From NCBI RefSeq assembly GCF_045679555.1, contig NC_092094.1:38661430-38725429 (forward strand): a stretch of 64,000 nucleotides of DNA, written 5' to 3'. This stretch comes from Salvelinus alpinus (lineage: Eukaryota > Chordata > Actinopteri > Salmoniformes > Salmonidae). Within the stretch, counting starts at the first letter, position 1. Each line of letters starts with the position of its first letter. Of the stretch, positions 1 to 12,092 are shown piece after piece. Below the pieces are notes generated by a model. It was not told the DNA's origin. It searched no databases and worked only from the letters and a program-made list of their open reading frames with translations. Both the position numbers and the translations under genes were made by a program.

Positions 1-180
1 AGTTGACAGTGAGAGGCCGTTTCTTTTTTTGCTGAGTTTAGTTACTTTACTAATATTTCCTTTGTTGTAATTCACATGACTCCAAGTCCACCCGTGTCCC
101 TCATGTGACTCATGTCTGTGTGGAGCGCCGAGCGGAAGGCTCCATTAATAATATGTTTTGATGACTATTAAGGTATATCT

Positions 181-347
181 ATTCCCGTGTGGCTCAGTTG
201 GTAGAGCATGGCGCTTGCAACGCCAGGGTTGTGGGTTCATTCCCCACGGGGGGACCAGGATGAATATGTATGAACTTTCCAATTTGTAAGTCGCTCTGGA
301 TAAGAGCGTCAGCTAAATGACTTAAATGTAAATGTAAATGTAAAATA
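181..347 (+). mobile_element. tRNA-derived SINE with UnaL2-like 3' tail
   Basis: The 5' part looks like a tRNA gene: an A-box-like GGCTCAGTTGGTAGAGC at 191-207 and a B-box-like GGGTTCATTCC at 233-243. The 3' part, from about 281, is a stem-loop-type tail (GTCGCTCTGGATAAGAGCG) followed by a short TGTAA/AAATG repeat. The same tail ends the LINE fragment at 47620-48103, so this SINE probably borrows that LINE's reverse transcriptase. The B box is not perfect and there is no mature tRNA fold or 3' processing context, so it is not called a tRNA gene. Confidence 0.85.
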
Positions 348-1883
348 TCCATCAGATTGAATCTGTGACCTGTACCACCTTTACACTGTGAATCCTGCTA
401 CCTTCTGCCCTTAACGGTGCTCCAACATCCACTCCCTACGATTGAACATTAGCTAAGTGATTCAAACATCTGTTTAAAAATTATGAAATAATGACCCTGG
501 GAAAGCAAGTCAGGAGTGAGTCATGTATATACTGCCACCTTGTGGAGGTTGCGCACACTGACTGGTGCAACCTGCCTGGTCCACATGTTTAATAGCGGGA
601 CTGCAGTTTTCAGTTTGGGGCCAAAGTATTTGTTGTGACTCAGCTGACTACAGCACATGTGACACTGTCTGTACTGTACTGTACTTTACAGTCTGCTGAC
701 CACCTCTCTACTGTAGCCCTCTCACTGCCAGGCAAAAGGGGACAGGGGAGTGAGAACAACCCAGTGGGAAGGGCTCACAGACTGACATCTCACCCAGGAG
801 CTAGGCAAGTTACTGAGTTACCTCTAAATGAGGAGCACATTTACTGTACATATGAACATAAAATGAATGACTATATTGTACAGCTCAAAGGTAGTAAGTT
901 GCCTGTGGTAACTAGCGAGAACAAAAAACACCAGCTTTGTAGTCTTCAAGTCCCCCTGCATGCTCTCCATTTAAGTTAATTTGCTGTTCTATTGAAGTGT
1001 TGTGGCACTGTCGGGACATAGACTATCTCACAAACAGATCCCCAGAGCGAAAAGCAGTCTGTACCTCCAAATAAGAAAATATGGACATGAAGAAATAAGA
1101 ACTTATGAACAGGTTGGAAACAAGGAAATATGAGTGAGCAGAGGCGGCCGGAAAAGGAGGAGGAGAGGAATGTGATGGAGAGAAATTATGGGAGAGGAGT
1201 AGAAACGGCCTTGGCGGCCCAGGTGAAGCACGTAGCTGTGTGTCTCCAGTGGGGCTGGGCTGATGAGAGGAGGAATGTGTTGTCACCTCACTCAAGGCCT
1301 GTCATCTTTCTTTTCTCTCCCTCTCGCTGCAGTGCGCTGTTTCCTAACGCACAGCATGGAAGAACACACACGCACTCACACACACTCTTCAAACACTGAG
1401 ATAAAAGATTGAAAAAGAGAGAGAAACGATGTGGACTCCCTTAAGATATTGGAGACCATAAAGACAGAGCCCCCTGACCATGAGCTCATCAGAGCATGCC
1501 CATGAAGACATCATCAACCTCAGACACTACAGCAACAGCAGCTTCTCTCCCCCAGTCATGTGACAGCAGGCAGGCAGCTGAAGACAATGCAAGACAGACA
1601 ACAGGCAGCCAGCAGTTGGTTTGCTAGATTAGTGCAGGCCGGGAGGGGACCTGCAGATACAGTAGCTGCTGTTTGCTGTGTGTCTGTCCCCTGCTGTCCC
1701 TGTGTGGGAGCTGATGAGAGTCAGGGCCAGGGGGAACAGCCACCCCATTAGACTGAGGTTTATCACCTCCCTTAACACCTCTGACAACAGCATGAGCTCT
1801 ATGACACATTATCAATACCTGGCATCAATCTAAAACCATTCAATAATAACATTTATTTGGATTCAAAGCTCCAAAGGGTCGAA
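348..1883. other. gene-free stretch
   Basis: I see no exon with convincing splice sites and no recognisable transposon. The open frames are short and lack family features. Short CA/CT-rich tracts lie near 1360-1390. Confidence 0.5.
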
Positions 1884-3768
1884 ACCTAATTGCAAAGCTT
1901 GGTGGGTTTTGGAAGTGAGTTTTAGGGAGTGGGTGTGGCTAAATTGTCAAGCAAAGTGCAAAGTCTTTGGTGTAAATGTTTTCAAAGGCTTTGTTTCCTG
2001 AAAACAACATGTTCCCTGGATGTCTGTCTCTGTGTCTCTCTGAAATGGTCAGCCTCCTGGGGCAGTCTAATGACACTGACACCTGTGTGATCAAGCGTCA
2101 CTAAGTGCTGAAGTTGATCAAAGCCCTGTAACTGCAATGGGAGAGGAGAACACAGAGCACAGTGTGCATCGGACTATGTATTCCTCATGGCCACCACAGG
2201 AGGACAAACTAACCCGCCGAGTACCCCCCCCTTCCCATGTACGCATTGCTCTATGATCTATGCCATACCCCCCTTCCCTCTTGTCCTGTCACATCACTCC
2301 CCATTTCTACGCCTGACACAGCGGTCTCCCCCACTAGGAGACACTGTGATGTGATTAGCAACGAGAGGCCAGCAATTACAGGCCATTGGATTGATATTCC
2401 TATTGTCTGCTAGCCGGCCCTGCAGACCTAAACCTGCGTTATTGCCTCCAGATCAATCCATGCCTCTCCAACTCCCCTGCCGCTGCGGACAGGCTGACCT
2501 TAGCTTGCAGATCAGGGATCAATACCAGGACAAACACACTGGTTAAGACAAGGCTGGGGTGAGCCAACATACTCTGTGTCCCGACTCCTGAATAAAACAA
2601 AATCACTCCGAAGCCCCAGAGGCCTGGCTGTCAGCAGCACGGTTGCCCAGTGACTTAGCCTGACTGGACCTCTGAATAGGAAACTTAATCACGCTTTGAT
2701 TAGACACATAATCAAGCCTTGAGCTCAGGTGCAGCGGGAACACTGAGTTAATCAATCCCACACACTCTCTCCCTTACTCATTCCACTACCTCACACTGCC
2801 AGAACACACACATACTGCACAACCGCTTAGGTACTGTAGGTCCCTTCTCCATGTCAGACACACAGAAGAGACATACACACCCACACACATATCATATAGT
2901 GCTGTGGTAAACCAAATATGTGTTCCACAGTGACTGGCAGATAAGAGGAGAGGCAGAGGCTCACACAGAGACAGATTAACACAGAGGGATCCAGAGCGCT
3001 CTCTCTACCTCTCTCTCTGATTCATGTTCAGCCACGTCATCAGCAGCTCTCACGCTCTTTCCTGTGGATTCATATTCAGCCCCTTCAGAAGCACAGACAC
3101 CACTGCCAATTTACAGAGCAAATAATATCCCACTCTCAAAACAAACTGCTCTCATTAAAATACTGTCTAGTCTGGGCCATAGTTAAGGTACAATACTGCC
3201 ATCTATAGGACTGGAGGGGAGTGTCATCTTGGATCAAAAGTTAAACAAATTTACACGAGTCCATTCTCTCTCTCTCTCTCTCCCCCCCTTACACACACAC
3301 TGCAGGCCCCCTATGGTGTGTGATTTGCATTCCCGTAGTGTCCCTCTCGTTGTGTGAGGGACCGTGACAGGTTGACAGTGATCTGGTCCCCAACGCCTTG
3401 AGTCAGCGGTTCATCTCTGTGTCTCCTGATACCCCCTGGTCCCTGGCATCTGTCTACCACTGACCCCCTGGACCACACCAACATCACTCTGCCAAACAGA
3501 ACCATGGACCAGGCCTGGCCCAAGAAACACACACACACCAACTACCTCAGACTCCAACAGTACTGTACTGTCTCTCTGAAACGCCCAGTCTTACTGCTGG
3601 TGTCTCCCTGTATGCTCTCTCTCAGGCTTTATAATTGGCTTTCTCTGTTTCCTTAATCACCTACAGCTGAGGAGCAGATGTATATCGCTGTAGATAAAGT
3701 GAGATAGACAGCGTGCATCTGAGAAATGACCACACCTTTATTTTTGTTCAGGTTATCATAGGATCAGG

Positions 3769-6386
3769 CCCAGCTAGCACATAACGTTCTGAGAACTATA
3801 TGTTTCTTAGAGCTTGGTGAGAGTGTGGTTGTCCTATGGTTATTTTGCATACAACTTTCCCACAACGTTCTGGGAAGGGTGCAGGATACCCAGCTTGCAC
3901 ATAACATACCGAGAACCATGTTTCGTAGGTGGGAATTTCAGTACTTCAGCATTATGTTTTCTGCAGGTTTCCACATGGTTCTATTTAAAGTCAAGTTCTC
4001 AGAACGTTTAGTAATGTTCAGAGAACATTCCAAGAATGTTATGTTCAAACATATGCATTCCGTTCTCAGCATCAACAAAACTCTTTCTATCCTCTATCTT
4101 TGAGAGACTAGTCAAGGACCATATCACCTCCACCCTACCTGACACCCTAGACCCACTCCAATTTGCTTACCGACCCAATAGGTCCACAGACGACGCAATC
4201 GCAACCACACTGCACACTGCCCTAACCCATCTGGACAAGAGGAATACCTATGTGAGAATGCTGTTCATCGACTACAGCTCAGCATTTAACACCATAGTAC
4301 CCTCCAAACTCGTCATCAAGCTCGAGAACCTGGGTCTCGACCCCGCCCTGTGCAACTGGGTCCTGGACTTCCTGACGGGCCGCCCCCAGGTGGTGAGGGT
4401 AGGTAACAACATCTCCACCCCGCTGATCCTCAACACTGGGTTCCCACAAGGGTGCGTTCTGAGCCCTCTCCTGTACTCCCTGTTCACCCACAACTGCGTG
4501 GCCATGCACGCCTCCAACTCAATCATCAAGTTTGCAGACGACACTACAGTGGTAGGCTTGATTACCAACAACGACAAGACGGCCTACAGGGAGGAGGTGA
4601 GGGCCCTCGGAGTGTGGTGTCAGGAAAATAATCTCACACTCAACGTCGACAAAACAAAGGAGATGATTGTGGACTTCAGGAAACAGCAGAGGGAGCACCC
4701 CCCTATCCACATCGACGGGACAGTAGTGGAGAAGGTGGAAAGTTCCTCGGTGTACACATCACGGACAAACTGAATTGGTCCACCCACACAGACAGCGTTG
4801 TGAAGAAGGCGCAGCAGCGCCTCTTCAACCTCAGGAGGCTGAAGAAATTCGGCTTGTCACCAAAAGCACTCACAAACTTCTACAGATGCACAATCGAGAG
4901 CATCCTGTCGGGCTGTATCACCGCCTGATACGGCAACTGCTCCGCCCACAACTGTAAGGCTCTCCAGAGGGTAGTGAGGTCTGCACAACGCATCACCGGG
5001 AGCAAACTACCTGCCCTCCAGGACACCTACACCACCCGATGTCACAGGAAGGCCATAAAGATCTTCAAGGACAACAACCACCCAAGCCACTGCCTGTTCA
5101 CCCCGCTATCATCCAGAAGGCGAGGTCAGTACAGGTGCATCAAAGCAGGGACCGAGAGACTGAAAAACAGCTTCTATCTCAAGGCCATCAGACTGTTAAA
5201 CAGCCACCACTAACATTTAGTGGCCGCTGCCAACATACTGACTCAACTCCAGCCACTTTAATAATGGGAATTGATGGAAATTATGTAAAAATGTATCACT
5301 AGCCACTTTAAACAATGCCACTTAATATAATGTTTACATATCCTACATTACTCATCTCATATGTATATGTATATACTGTACTCTATATCATCTACTGCAT
5401 CTTGCCATCTTTATGTAATACATGTATCACTAGCCACTTTAAACTATGCCACTTTATGTTGACATACCCTACATTACTCATCTCATATGTATAGACTGTA
5501 CACTATACCATCTACTGCATCTTGCCTATGCCGTTCTGTACCATCACTCATTCATATATCTTTATGTACATATTCTTTATCCCTTTACACTTATGTGTAT
5601 AAGGTAGTAGTTGTGGAATTGTTAGGTTAGATTACTTGTTGGTTATTACTGCATTGTCGGAACTAGAAGCACAAGCATTTCGCTACACTCGCATTAACAT
5701 CTGCTAACCATGTGTATGTGACAAATAACATTTGATTTGATTTGATCTTGTTAAGTGTGTTCAGGTATGTTGGCTGTGCCCACTCATTTCCCACACCTGA
5801 TCTTAATGAGTGCTTGTTTCCTTTGAAGTGGGGTCTGTTTGAATAGGCTGAAATGAAACACAGTGACTGGACTTAAAAAAACATGGCATGCTAGCTCCAT
5901 CCTGGTGGCGCAGTGGACTAATTTCATGGATAGAGAACAGACCATCATATGTTAAAACCTCACTGATGCTGTACCACAAAGAAATATATATGTGTTTGTA
6001 AGATTAATGCCTAAGCAAATTACTTTCTATCAGTGCTTTAAGTTCAAAAGAGATAACCCAAACTAAGCCAGCTGTTTTATTAAAAGTGTTATTGAAACAT
6101 GTTCTCAGAATGTTATTTAATTACTTTCAAATAACCAATAATTTTTGTTCTCAGAATGTTAATAAAACCTCCCAGGAAAACCTTCAGGGAACCATCTTTA
6201 AACCCTCCCTGCAATCTAAAAAAGAACATTCCCAGAACAGGCGAAATGTTCACTTCCATTCTCAGAACATTTAAAGAACATTCTGTTTCACCAGTCAGGA
6301 AACTTATGGCTTCCATCCCAGAACCAAATGGAAAACCAATAACGTACATTCTCACAACTTCCAAGGAACCAAATGTCCTAGCTGGG
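3769..6386 (+). mobile_element. inverted-repeat DNA transposon 'T', copy i (non-autonomous)
   Basis: It starts CCCAGCTAGCACATAACG and ends with GTCCTAGCTGGG, flanked on both sides by AGG, a possible 3-bp target duplication. The interior is built of GTTCTGAGAACGTT-like motifs in both orientations and has no transposase frame. It is split by a Rex1-type LINE at 4101-5744. Three other copies are nearby: 7250-7780 (reversed, truncated), 9697-10776 and 12629-17461 (reversed). The superfamily was not determined. Confidence 0.7.
4101..5744 (+). mobile_element. Rex1-type LINE (CR1 superfamily), 5'-truncated, with reverse transcriptase remnant
   Basis: An open frame at 4036-4773 covers reverse transcriptase: the block [11 protein letters not shown], then [15 protein letters not shown], then FADD (codons 4531-4542). 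After a frameshift near 4740 the C-terminal part continues in pieces to the stop near 5213. The 3' UTR (5214-5744) ends in TTTGATTTGATTTGA, typical of Rex1 elements. The host motif ATCTT flanks both ends (4096-4100 and 5745-5749), and the uninterrupted site is visible at 10262-10266 in duplication copy 2. The endonuclease half is missing, so this is a dead-on-arrival copy. Assignment to Rex1 is from family knowledge. Confidence 0.88.
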
Positions 6387-6445
6387 AGGTCTCACCAACA
6401 AGATTCATTAGAGTGACAACACTCTCACACACTCTTCTTTCTTTG

Positions 6446-6881
6446 CTAGCCACTTTAAACAATGCCACTTCATATAATGTTTACATACCCTACATTACTC
6501 ATCTCATATGTATATACTGTACTCTATATCATCTACTGCATCTTGCCATCTTTATGTAATACATGTATCACTAGCCACTTTAAACTATGCCACTTTATGT
6601 TTACATACCCTACATTACTAATCTCATATGTATATACTGTACTCTATACCATCTACTGCATCTTGCCTATGCCGTTCTGTACCATCACTCATTCATATAT
6701 TTTTATGTACATATTCTTCATTCCTTTACACGTGTGTGTATAAGGTAGTTGTTGTGAAATTGTTAGGTTAGATTACTCGTTGGTTATTACTGCATTGTCG
6801 GAACTAGAAGCACAAGCATTTCGCTACACTCGCATTAACATCTGCTAACCATGTGTATGTGACAAATAACATTTGATTTGA
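6446..6881 (+). mobile_element. Rex1-type LINE 3' UTR fragment
   Basis: It repeats the 3' UTR of the element at 4101-5744, from CTAGCCACTTTAAAC to the ATTTGATTTG tail. TTTG flanks both sides (6442-6445, 6882-6885). The empty site CTTTATTTGTAGGAGGGA is present in duplication copy 2 near 10829-10845. It contains no coding sequence. Confidence 0.85.
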
Positions 6882-7104
6882 TTTGTAGGAGGGATGATGG
6901 CAAGTCTCTTTTAGCTCATCATAGATACCTGTCAAGAACAAGGGGAATGGAACAATCATATAATTTTTATTGAATCTATAGGATTCTAATTTTAAATCAT
7001 CAGTTACATCACAAAGCTGAGGGAACCTTGTGTTTCTCAACATTCTGTGGTGAGAGAAACAAACCTGCTTGGTACCAGATTCCTGTCATATGAGCTTCCC
7101 ACAG

Positions 7105-7235
7105 CCTTTAGGATGCCCAGGTCCAACCATGGTGGTGTCCACCCCCGAGAGAGAACACCCTCTGTCACCACAGACTGGAACGATGGCAAAAATGTAAAAC
7201 TCCTCAGAGTGGCAAACCACAAAGAGGCGTTCAGG
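7105..7235 (+). CDS. exon A of an unrecognised gene (duplication copy 1)
   Basis: This is a 131-nt exon with acceptor TTCCCACAG/CC and donor AGG/GTTAGT. It begins after one base of a split codon and ends on a complete codon. It encodes FRMPRSNHGGVHPRERTPSV and continues to ...VKLLRVANHKEAFR. A second copy (11962-12092) has the same length, phase and splice sites. By eye 19 of 131 bases differ, in 10 synonymous and 6 amino-acid-changing codons, which fits constraint on the protein. The next exon in phase is 18037-18177. No upstream exon was found in the window. I do not recognise the protein; the short basic peptide shows no known motif. Confidence 0.6.
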
Positions 7236-7249
7236 GTTAGTATACTACT

Positions 7250-7780
7250 CAGCTAGCACATTTGGTTCCTTGGAAGTTGTGTAAACGTATTTTTTTTTAG
7301 GTTTCACATTGGTTGTGGGAACTAAGCCATAAGTTTCCTGACCGGTAAAACAGATTTTTTTTTAAACGTTCTGAGAACAGAATTGAACATTTCTCATGTT
7401 CTGGGAACGTTTAGTTTTAGGTTGCAGGGAGGTTCTGAGAATGTTTCACTTTGGTTCCTTGAAAGTTTAATTAACGCTCCGAGAACGGAAATTATAGGTT
7501 ATTTGAACGTTTTTGAATAACTTCCTTAAAATTTAATTGAATGTTTCAATAAGACCTTCAATAACACTACTAGCTTATTTTGGCTTAACTTTCTTGAACT
7601 CCAAGCACAAATAGGACACACACATTTCTATTTTATTGTGACATCATCAGTGAGATTTCAACTTATGATTTTCTTTTTTCTATCCATGGAATTAGTCCAC
7701 TGCGCCACCAGGATGGTGCTAGCATGCCATGTTTTTTATGCATATGTTTTTACAGTATTTAGAGCTTATTGATGTGAATG
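7250..7780 (-). mobile_element. DNA transposon 'T', copy ii (truncated)
   Basis: It begins with the terminal motif CAGCTAGCACATTTGG only about 15 bases after exon A and runs in reverse orientation relative to copy i. The internal landmark GCGCCACCAGGATGG (7703-7717) is the reverse complement of the one near 5897-5912. It breaks off at the border of duplication copy 2, so the duplication breakpoint lies in or next to transposon sequence. Confidence 0.65.
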
Positions 7781-9696
7781 TGTACAAGGCTTCGAAGCCT
7801 TGTAACCTAATTGCAAAGGTTGAGTTTTGGAAGTGAGTTTTAGGGAGTGGGTGTGGCTAAATTGTCAAGCAAAGTGCAAAGTCTTTTGTGTAAATGTTTT
7901 CAAAGGCTTTGTTTCCTGAAAACAACATGTTCCCTGGATGTCTGTCTCTGTGTCTCTCTGAAAAGGTCAGCCTCCTGGGGCAGTCTAATGACACTGACAC
8001 CTGTGTGATCAAGCGTCACTAAGTGCTGAAGTTGATCAAAGCCCTGTAACTGCAATGGGAGAGGAGAACACAGAGCACAGTGTGCATCGGACTATGTATT
8101 CCTCATGGCCACCACAGGAGGACAAACTAACCCGCCGAGTACCCCCCCCTTCCCATGTACGCATTGCTCTATGATCTATGCCATACCCCCCTTCCCTCTT
8201 GTCCTGTCCCACCACTCCCCATATCTTCGCCTGACACAGCAGTCTCCCCCACTAGGAGACACTGTGATGTGATTAGCAACGAGAGGCCAACAATTAAAAG
8301 CCATTGGATTGATATTCCTATTGTCTGCTAGCCGGCCCTGTAGACCTAAACCTGCGTTATTGCCTCCAGATCAATCCATGCCTCTCCAACTCCCCTGCCG
8401 CTGCAGACAGGCTGACCTTAGCTTGCAGATCAGGGATCAATACCAGGACAAACACACTGGTTAATGCAAGGCTGGGGTGAGCCAACATACTCTGTGTCCC
8501 GACTCCTGACCGGCAAACTAAAACCAAATCACTTCGAAGCCCCAGAGGCCTGGCTGTCAGCAGCACGGTTGCCCAGTGACTTAGCCTGACTGGACCTCTG
8601 AATAGGAAACTTAATCACGCTTTGATTAGACACATAATCAAGCCTTGAGCTCAGGTGCAGCGGGAACACTGAGTTAATCAATCCCACACACTCTCTCCCT
8701 TACTCACTCCACTACCTCACACTGCCAGAACACACACATACTGCACAACCGCTTAGGTACTGTAGGTCCCTTCTCCATGTCAGACACACAGAAGAGACAT
8801 ACACACCCACACACATATCATATAGTGCTGTGGTAAACCAAATATGTGTTCCACAGTGACTGGCAGATAAGAGGAGAGGCAGAGGCTCACACAGAGACAG
8901 ATTAACACAGAGGGATCCAGAGCGCTCTCTCTACCTCTCTCTCTGATTCATGTTCAGCCACGTCATCAGCAGCTCTCACGCTCTTTCCTGTGGATTCATA
9001 TTCAGCCCCTTCAGAAGCACAGACACCACTGCCAATTTACAGAGCAAATAACATCCCACTCTCAAAACAAACTGCTCTCATTGAACAATACTGTCTAGTC
9101 TGGGCCATAGTTAAGGTACAATACTGCCATCTATAGGACTGGAGGGGAGTGTCATCTTGGATCAAAAGTTAAACAAATTTACACGAGTCCATTCTCTCTC
9201 TCTCTCTCTCCCCCCCTTACACACACACTGCAGGCCCCCTATGGTGTGTGATTTGCATTCCCGTAGTGTCCCTCTCGTTGTGTGAGGGACCGTGACAGGT
9301 TGACAGTGATCTGGTCCCCAACGCCTTGAGTCAGCGGTTCATCTCTGTGTCTCCTGATACCCCCTGGTCCCTGGCATCTGTCTACCACTGACCCCCTGGA
9401 CCACACCAACATCACTCTGCCAAACAGAACCATGGACCAGGCCTGGCCCAAGAAACACACACACACCAACTACCTCAGACTCCAACAGTACTGTACTGTC
9501 TCTCTGAAACGCCCAGTCTTACTGCTGGTGTCTCCCTGTATGCTCTCTCTCAGGCTTTATAATTGGCTTTCTCTGTTTCCTTAATCACCTACAGCTGAGG
9601 AGCAGATGTATATCGCTGTAGATAAAGTGAGATAGACAGCGTGCATCTGAGAAATGACCACACCTTTATTTTTGTTCAGGTTATCATAGGATCAGG

Positions 9697-10776
9697 CCCA
9701 GCTAGCACATAACGTTCTGAGAACTATATGTTTCTTAGAGCTTGGTGAGAGTGTGGTTGTCCTATGGTTATTTTGCGTACAACTTTCCCACAACAGGATA
9801 CCCAGCTTGCACATAACATACCGAGAACCATGTTTCGTAGGTGGGAATTTCAGTACTTTTCGTTTCAAGAACGTTAAGAAACAACGTTCTTCTATGGGAA
9901 TTTCAGTACTACAGCATAACGGTTTCTGTGGGAATTTCAGTACTACAGCATAACGGTTTCTGTGGGAATTTCAGTACTACAGCATAACGGTTTCTGTGGG
10001 AATTTCAGTACTACAGCATAACGGTTTCTGTGGGAATTTCAGTACTACAGCATAATGGTTTCTGTGGGAATTTCAGTACTTCATCCTAACAATTTTTGCA
10101 GGTTTCCTCATGGTTCTATTTAAAGTCTTGTTCTCAGAACATTAAGAACATGTTCCATGAAACCACAAAAACTTTAGTAATGTTCAGAGAACATCCTAAG
10201 AAAGTTATTTTAAACATATACATTCTGTTCTCAGCATCATCGAAAACTGTCTCTATCCACTATCTTGTTAAGTGTGTTCATGTGTTTTGTCCACGCCCAC
10301 TAATTGTTTTTTGAATAGACTCAAATGAACAGCTTTGTATGATTTTTTTATTTTTAAAGATGGCCTGCTAGCTCCATCCTGGTGGCACATTGGACTAATT
10401 CCATGTCTAGAGAACAGAAGATCATAGGTTTGAATCTCCCTGTATGCCGTGCCACAATAAAAAATAAATGTGTTTGCATGATTAACACCTAAGCAAAATA
10501 ATTTCCAAATGTCCTAACTGTTTTGAACTCCAATCACAGATAACACAAACTAAGCCAGCAGTGTTATTAAACATTCAGGGAACCACATTAAAACCTCACT
10601 GCAACCTAAAAAGTAATGTCCCCAGAACAGGTAAAATGTTCATTTCTGTTCTCAGAACATTTATTAAAACGTTTTGTTTTACCAGTCAGAAAATGTATGG
10701 CTTCCATCCCAGAATCAATGGAAAACCAAAAACGTACATTCCCACAACTTCCAAGGAACCAAATGTCCTTGCTGGG
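9697..10776 (+). mobile_element. DNA transposon 'T', copy iii
   Basis: It has the same ends as copy i (CCCAGCTAGCACATAACG ... GCTGGG) and the same AGG flanks. It is about 1.08 kb without the LINE, so it shows the element's native size. No transposase frame is present. It contains an internal 34-bp tandem expansion at 9893-10080. Confidence 0.7.
9893..10080 (+). repeat. 34-bp minisatellite, about five units
   Basis: The unit starts TGTGGGAATTTCAGTACTAC, with starts at 9927, 9961, 9995, 10029 and 10063 and a partial unit before. Copy i of the transposon has a single unit near 3930-3955, so the expansion happened in copy iii. Confidence 0.85.
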
Positions 10777-11004
10777 AGGTCTCACCAACAAGATTCGTCT
10801 CAGAGTGACCACACTCTCACACACTCTTCTTTATTTGTAGGAGGGAGGAGGGCAAGTCTCTTTTAGCTCATCATAATCCCAGTTGGGATTGGATATAACT
10901 CCCGCTTGTGGGAAAAACAACCTGTGGTTGGCTCACATAAAAACTTGACCGTTTTCAAACACAATTTTATTGGTGTCTGCTAGTTTTAGTCAATTACAAA
11001 ACTA

Positions 11005-11635
11005 CACTGAACAAAAATATAAACGCAACATGTTTCATGAGCTGAAACAAAAGATCCCAGAAATGTTCCATTCGCACAAAAAACTTTTCTCTCAAATGTT
11101 TTGCACACATTTGTGTATACCCCTCTTAGTGAGCCTTTCAGCTTTGCCAAAATAATCCATCCACCTGACAGGTGTGACATATGAATAAGCTCATTAAACA
11201 GCATGATCATTACACAGGTGCACCTTGTGCTGGGCTCCATGTCGCAAGGATCTGTACACAATTCATGGAAGCTGAAAATGTCCTAGTTCTTCCATGGCCT
11301 GCATACTCACAAGACATGTCACCCATTGAGCATGTTTGGGATGCTCTGAATCGACGTGAATGACAGCTTGTTCCAGTTCCCGACAACATCCAGCAACTTC
11401 GCACAGCTATTGAAGAGGAGTGGGACAACATTCCTCAGGCCACAATCAACAGCCTGATCAACTCTATGCGAAGGAGATGTGTTGCGCTGCATGAAGCAAA
11501 TGGTGGTCACACCAGATACAGACTGGTTTTCTGATCCACACCCCTAACTTTGAAAAAAAGGTGTCTGTGACCAACAGATGCATGTCTCTATTCCCAGTCA
11601 TGTGAAATCCATAGATTAGGGCCTAATGAATTTAT
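11005..11635 (+). pseudogene. Tc1-like transposon remnant (family 2)
   Basis: It starts after TA with CACTGAACAAAAATATAAAC, a family-2 inverted-repeat end also seen at 59032. The centre is deleted and joins directly to the C-terminal catalytic part of a transposase: the frame near 11262-11363 reads SPIEHVWDALNRRE, the DDE-type signature around the last acidic residue. The N-terminal DNA-binding region and the 3' inverted repeat are missing. It lies in the 0.9-kb segment that duplication copy 1 lacks. Confidence 0.8.
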
Positions 11636-11961
11636 GAGTGAGTGCTAGCTAGCTACCGACCGGAACATTAAGCTAGCCAAGACCAACAACACAAACAAAT
11701 GAACTATACAGCTAATGTACAAGTAGTGAGTATGTTTGTTTTCCCCAATTTGTGGATTTGATGGAGGGGAATTCCTTATTATTATGTGAACCTGTTTGGA
11801 ACCTGTTAAGAACAAGGGGAAAGGAACATCCATAGACTTCTAATAGAATCCATAGAATTCCAATTTTAAATCATCAGTGACATCACAAAGCTGAAAGAAC
11901 TTTGTGTTTCCCAACATTCTGTGGTGAGAGAAACAAACCTGCTTGGTACTAGATCCCACAG

Positions 11962-12092
11962 TCTTTAGGATGCCCAGGTCAAATCACGGTGATGTCCATC
12001 CCAGAGGGAGAACACCCCCTGTCACCTTGGACTGGATCGATGGCAAAAATGTCAAATTACTCAGAGTTGCCAACCACAAAGAGGCTTTCAGG
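11962..12092 (+). CDS. exon A' of the unrecognised gene (duplication copy 2)
   Basis: Acceptor ATCCCACAG/TC and donor AGG/GTTAGT; 131 nt, the same phases as exon A. The peptide differs from exon A at six positions: G to D in the NHG motif, E to G, S to P, T to L, N to I, and the first residue A to V. Since 131 is not a multiple of three, splicing both copies into one mRNA would shift the frame. Either the two are alternatives or one is dead. Neither copy has a stop in frame. Function unknown. Confidence 0.6.

Larger units (their letters stand above)
1884..7804 (+). repeat. tandem duplication, copy 1
   Basis: This unit is repeated immediately downstream from 7805. It begins at ACCTAATTGCAAAG (1884, matching 7805). 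The first 2.07 kb (1884 to about 3955) is nearly identical to 7805 to about 9860, with only scattered substitutions and small indels. From about 3955 on, the homologous parts are only around 80-87% alike by eye. The unit holds a DNA transposon (3769-6386), two LINE insertions absent from copy 2 (4101-5744, 6446-6881), an exon (7105-7235) and a truncated inverted copy of the transposon (7250-7780). Copy 1 lacks about 0.9 kb found in copy 2 at 10877-11790. Confidence 0.85.

Noticed and set aside
184..260. tRNA gene
   Set aside because: The tRNA-like part is fused to a LINE-type tail and has an altered B box, so it is the head of a SINE.
3311..3541. Minus-strand 76-codon frame, identical at 9239-9469
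   Set aside because: The identity is due to the recent duplication, not coding constraint. The sequence has no family features.
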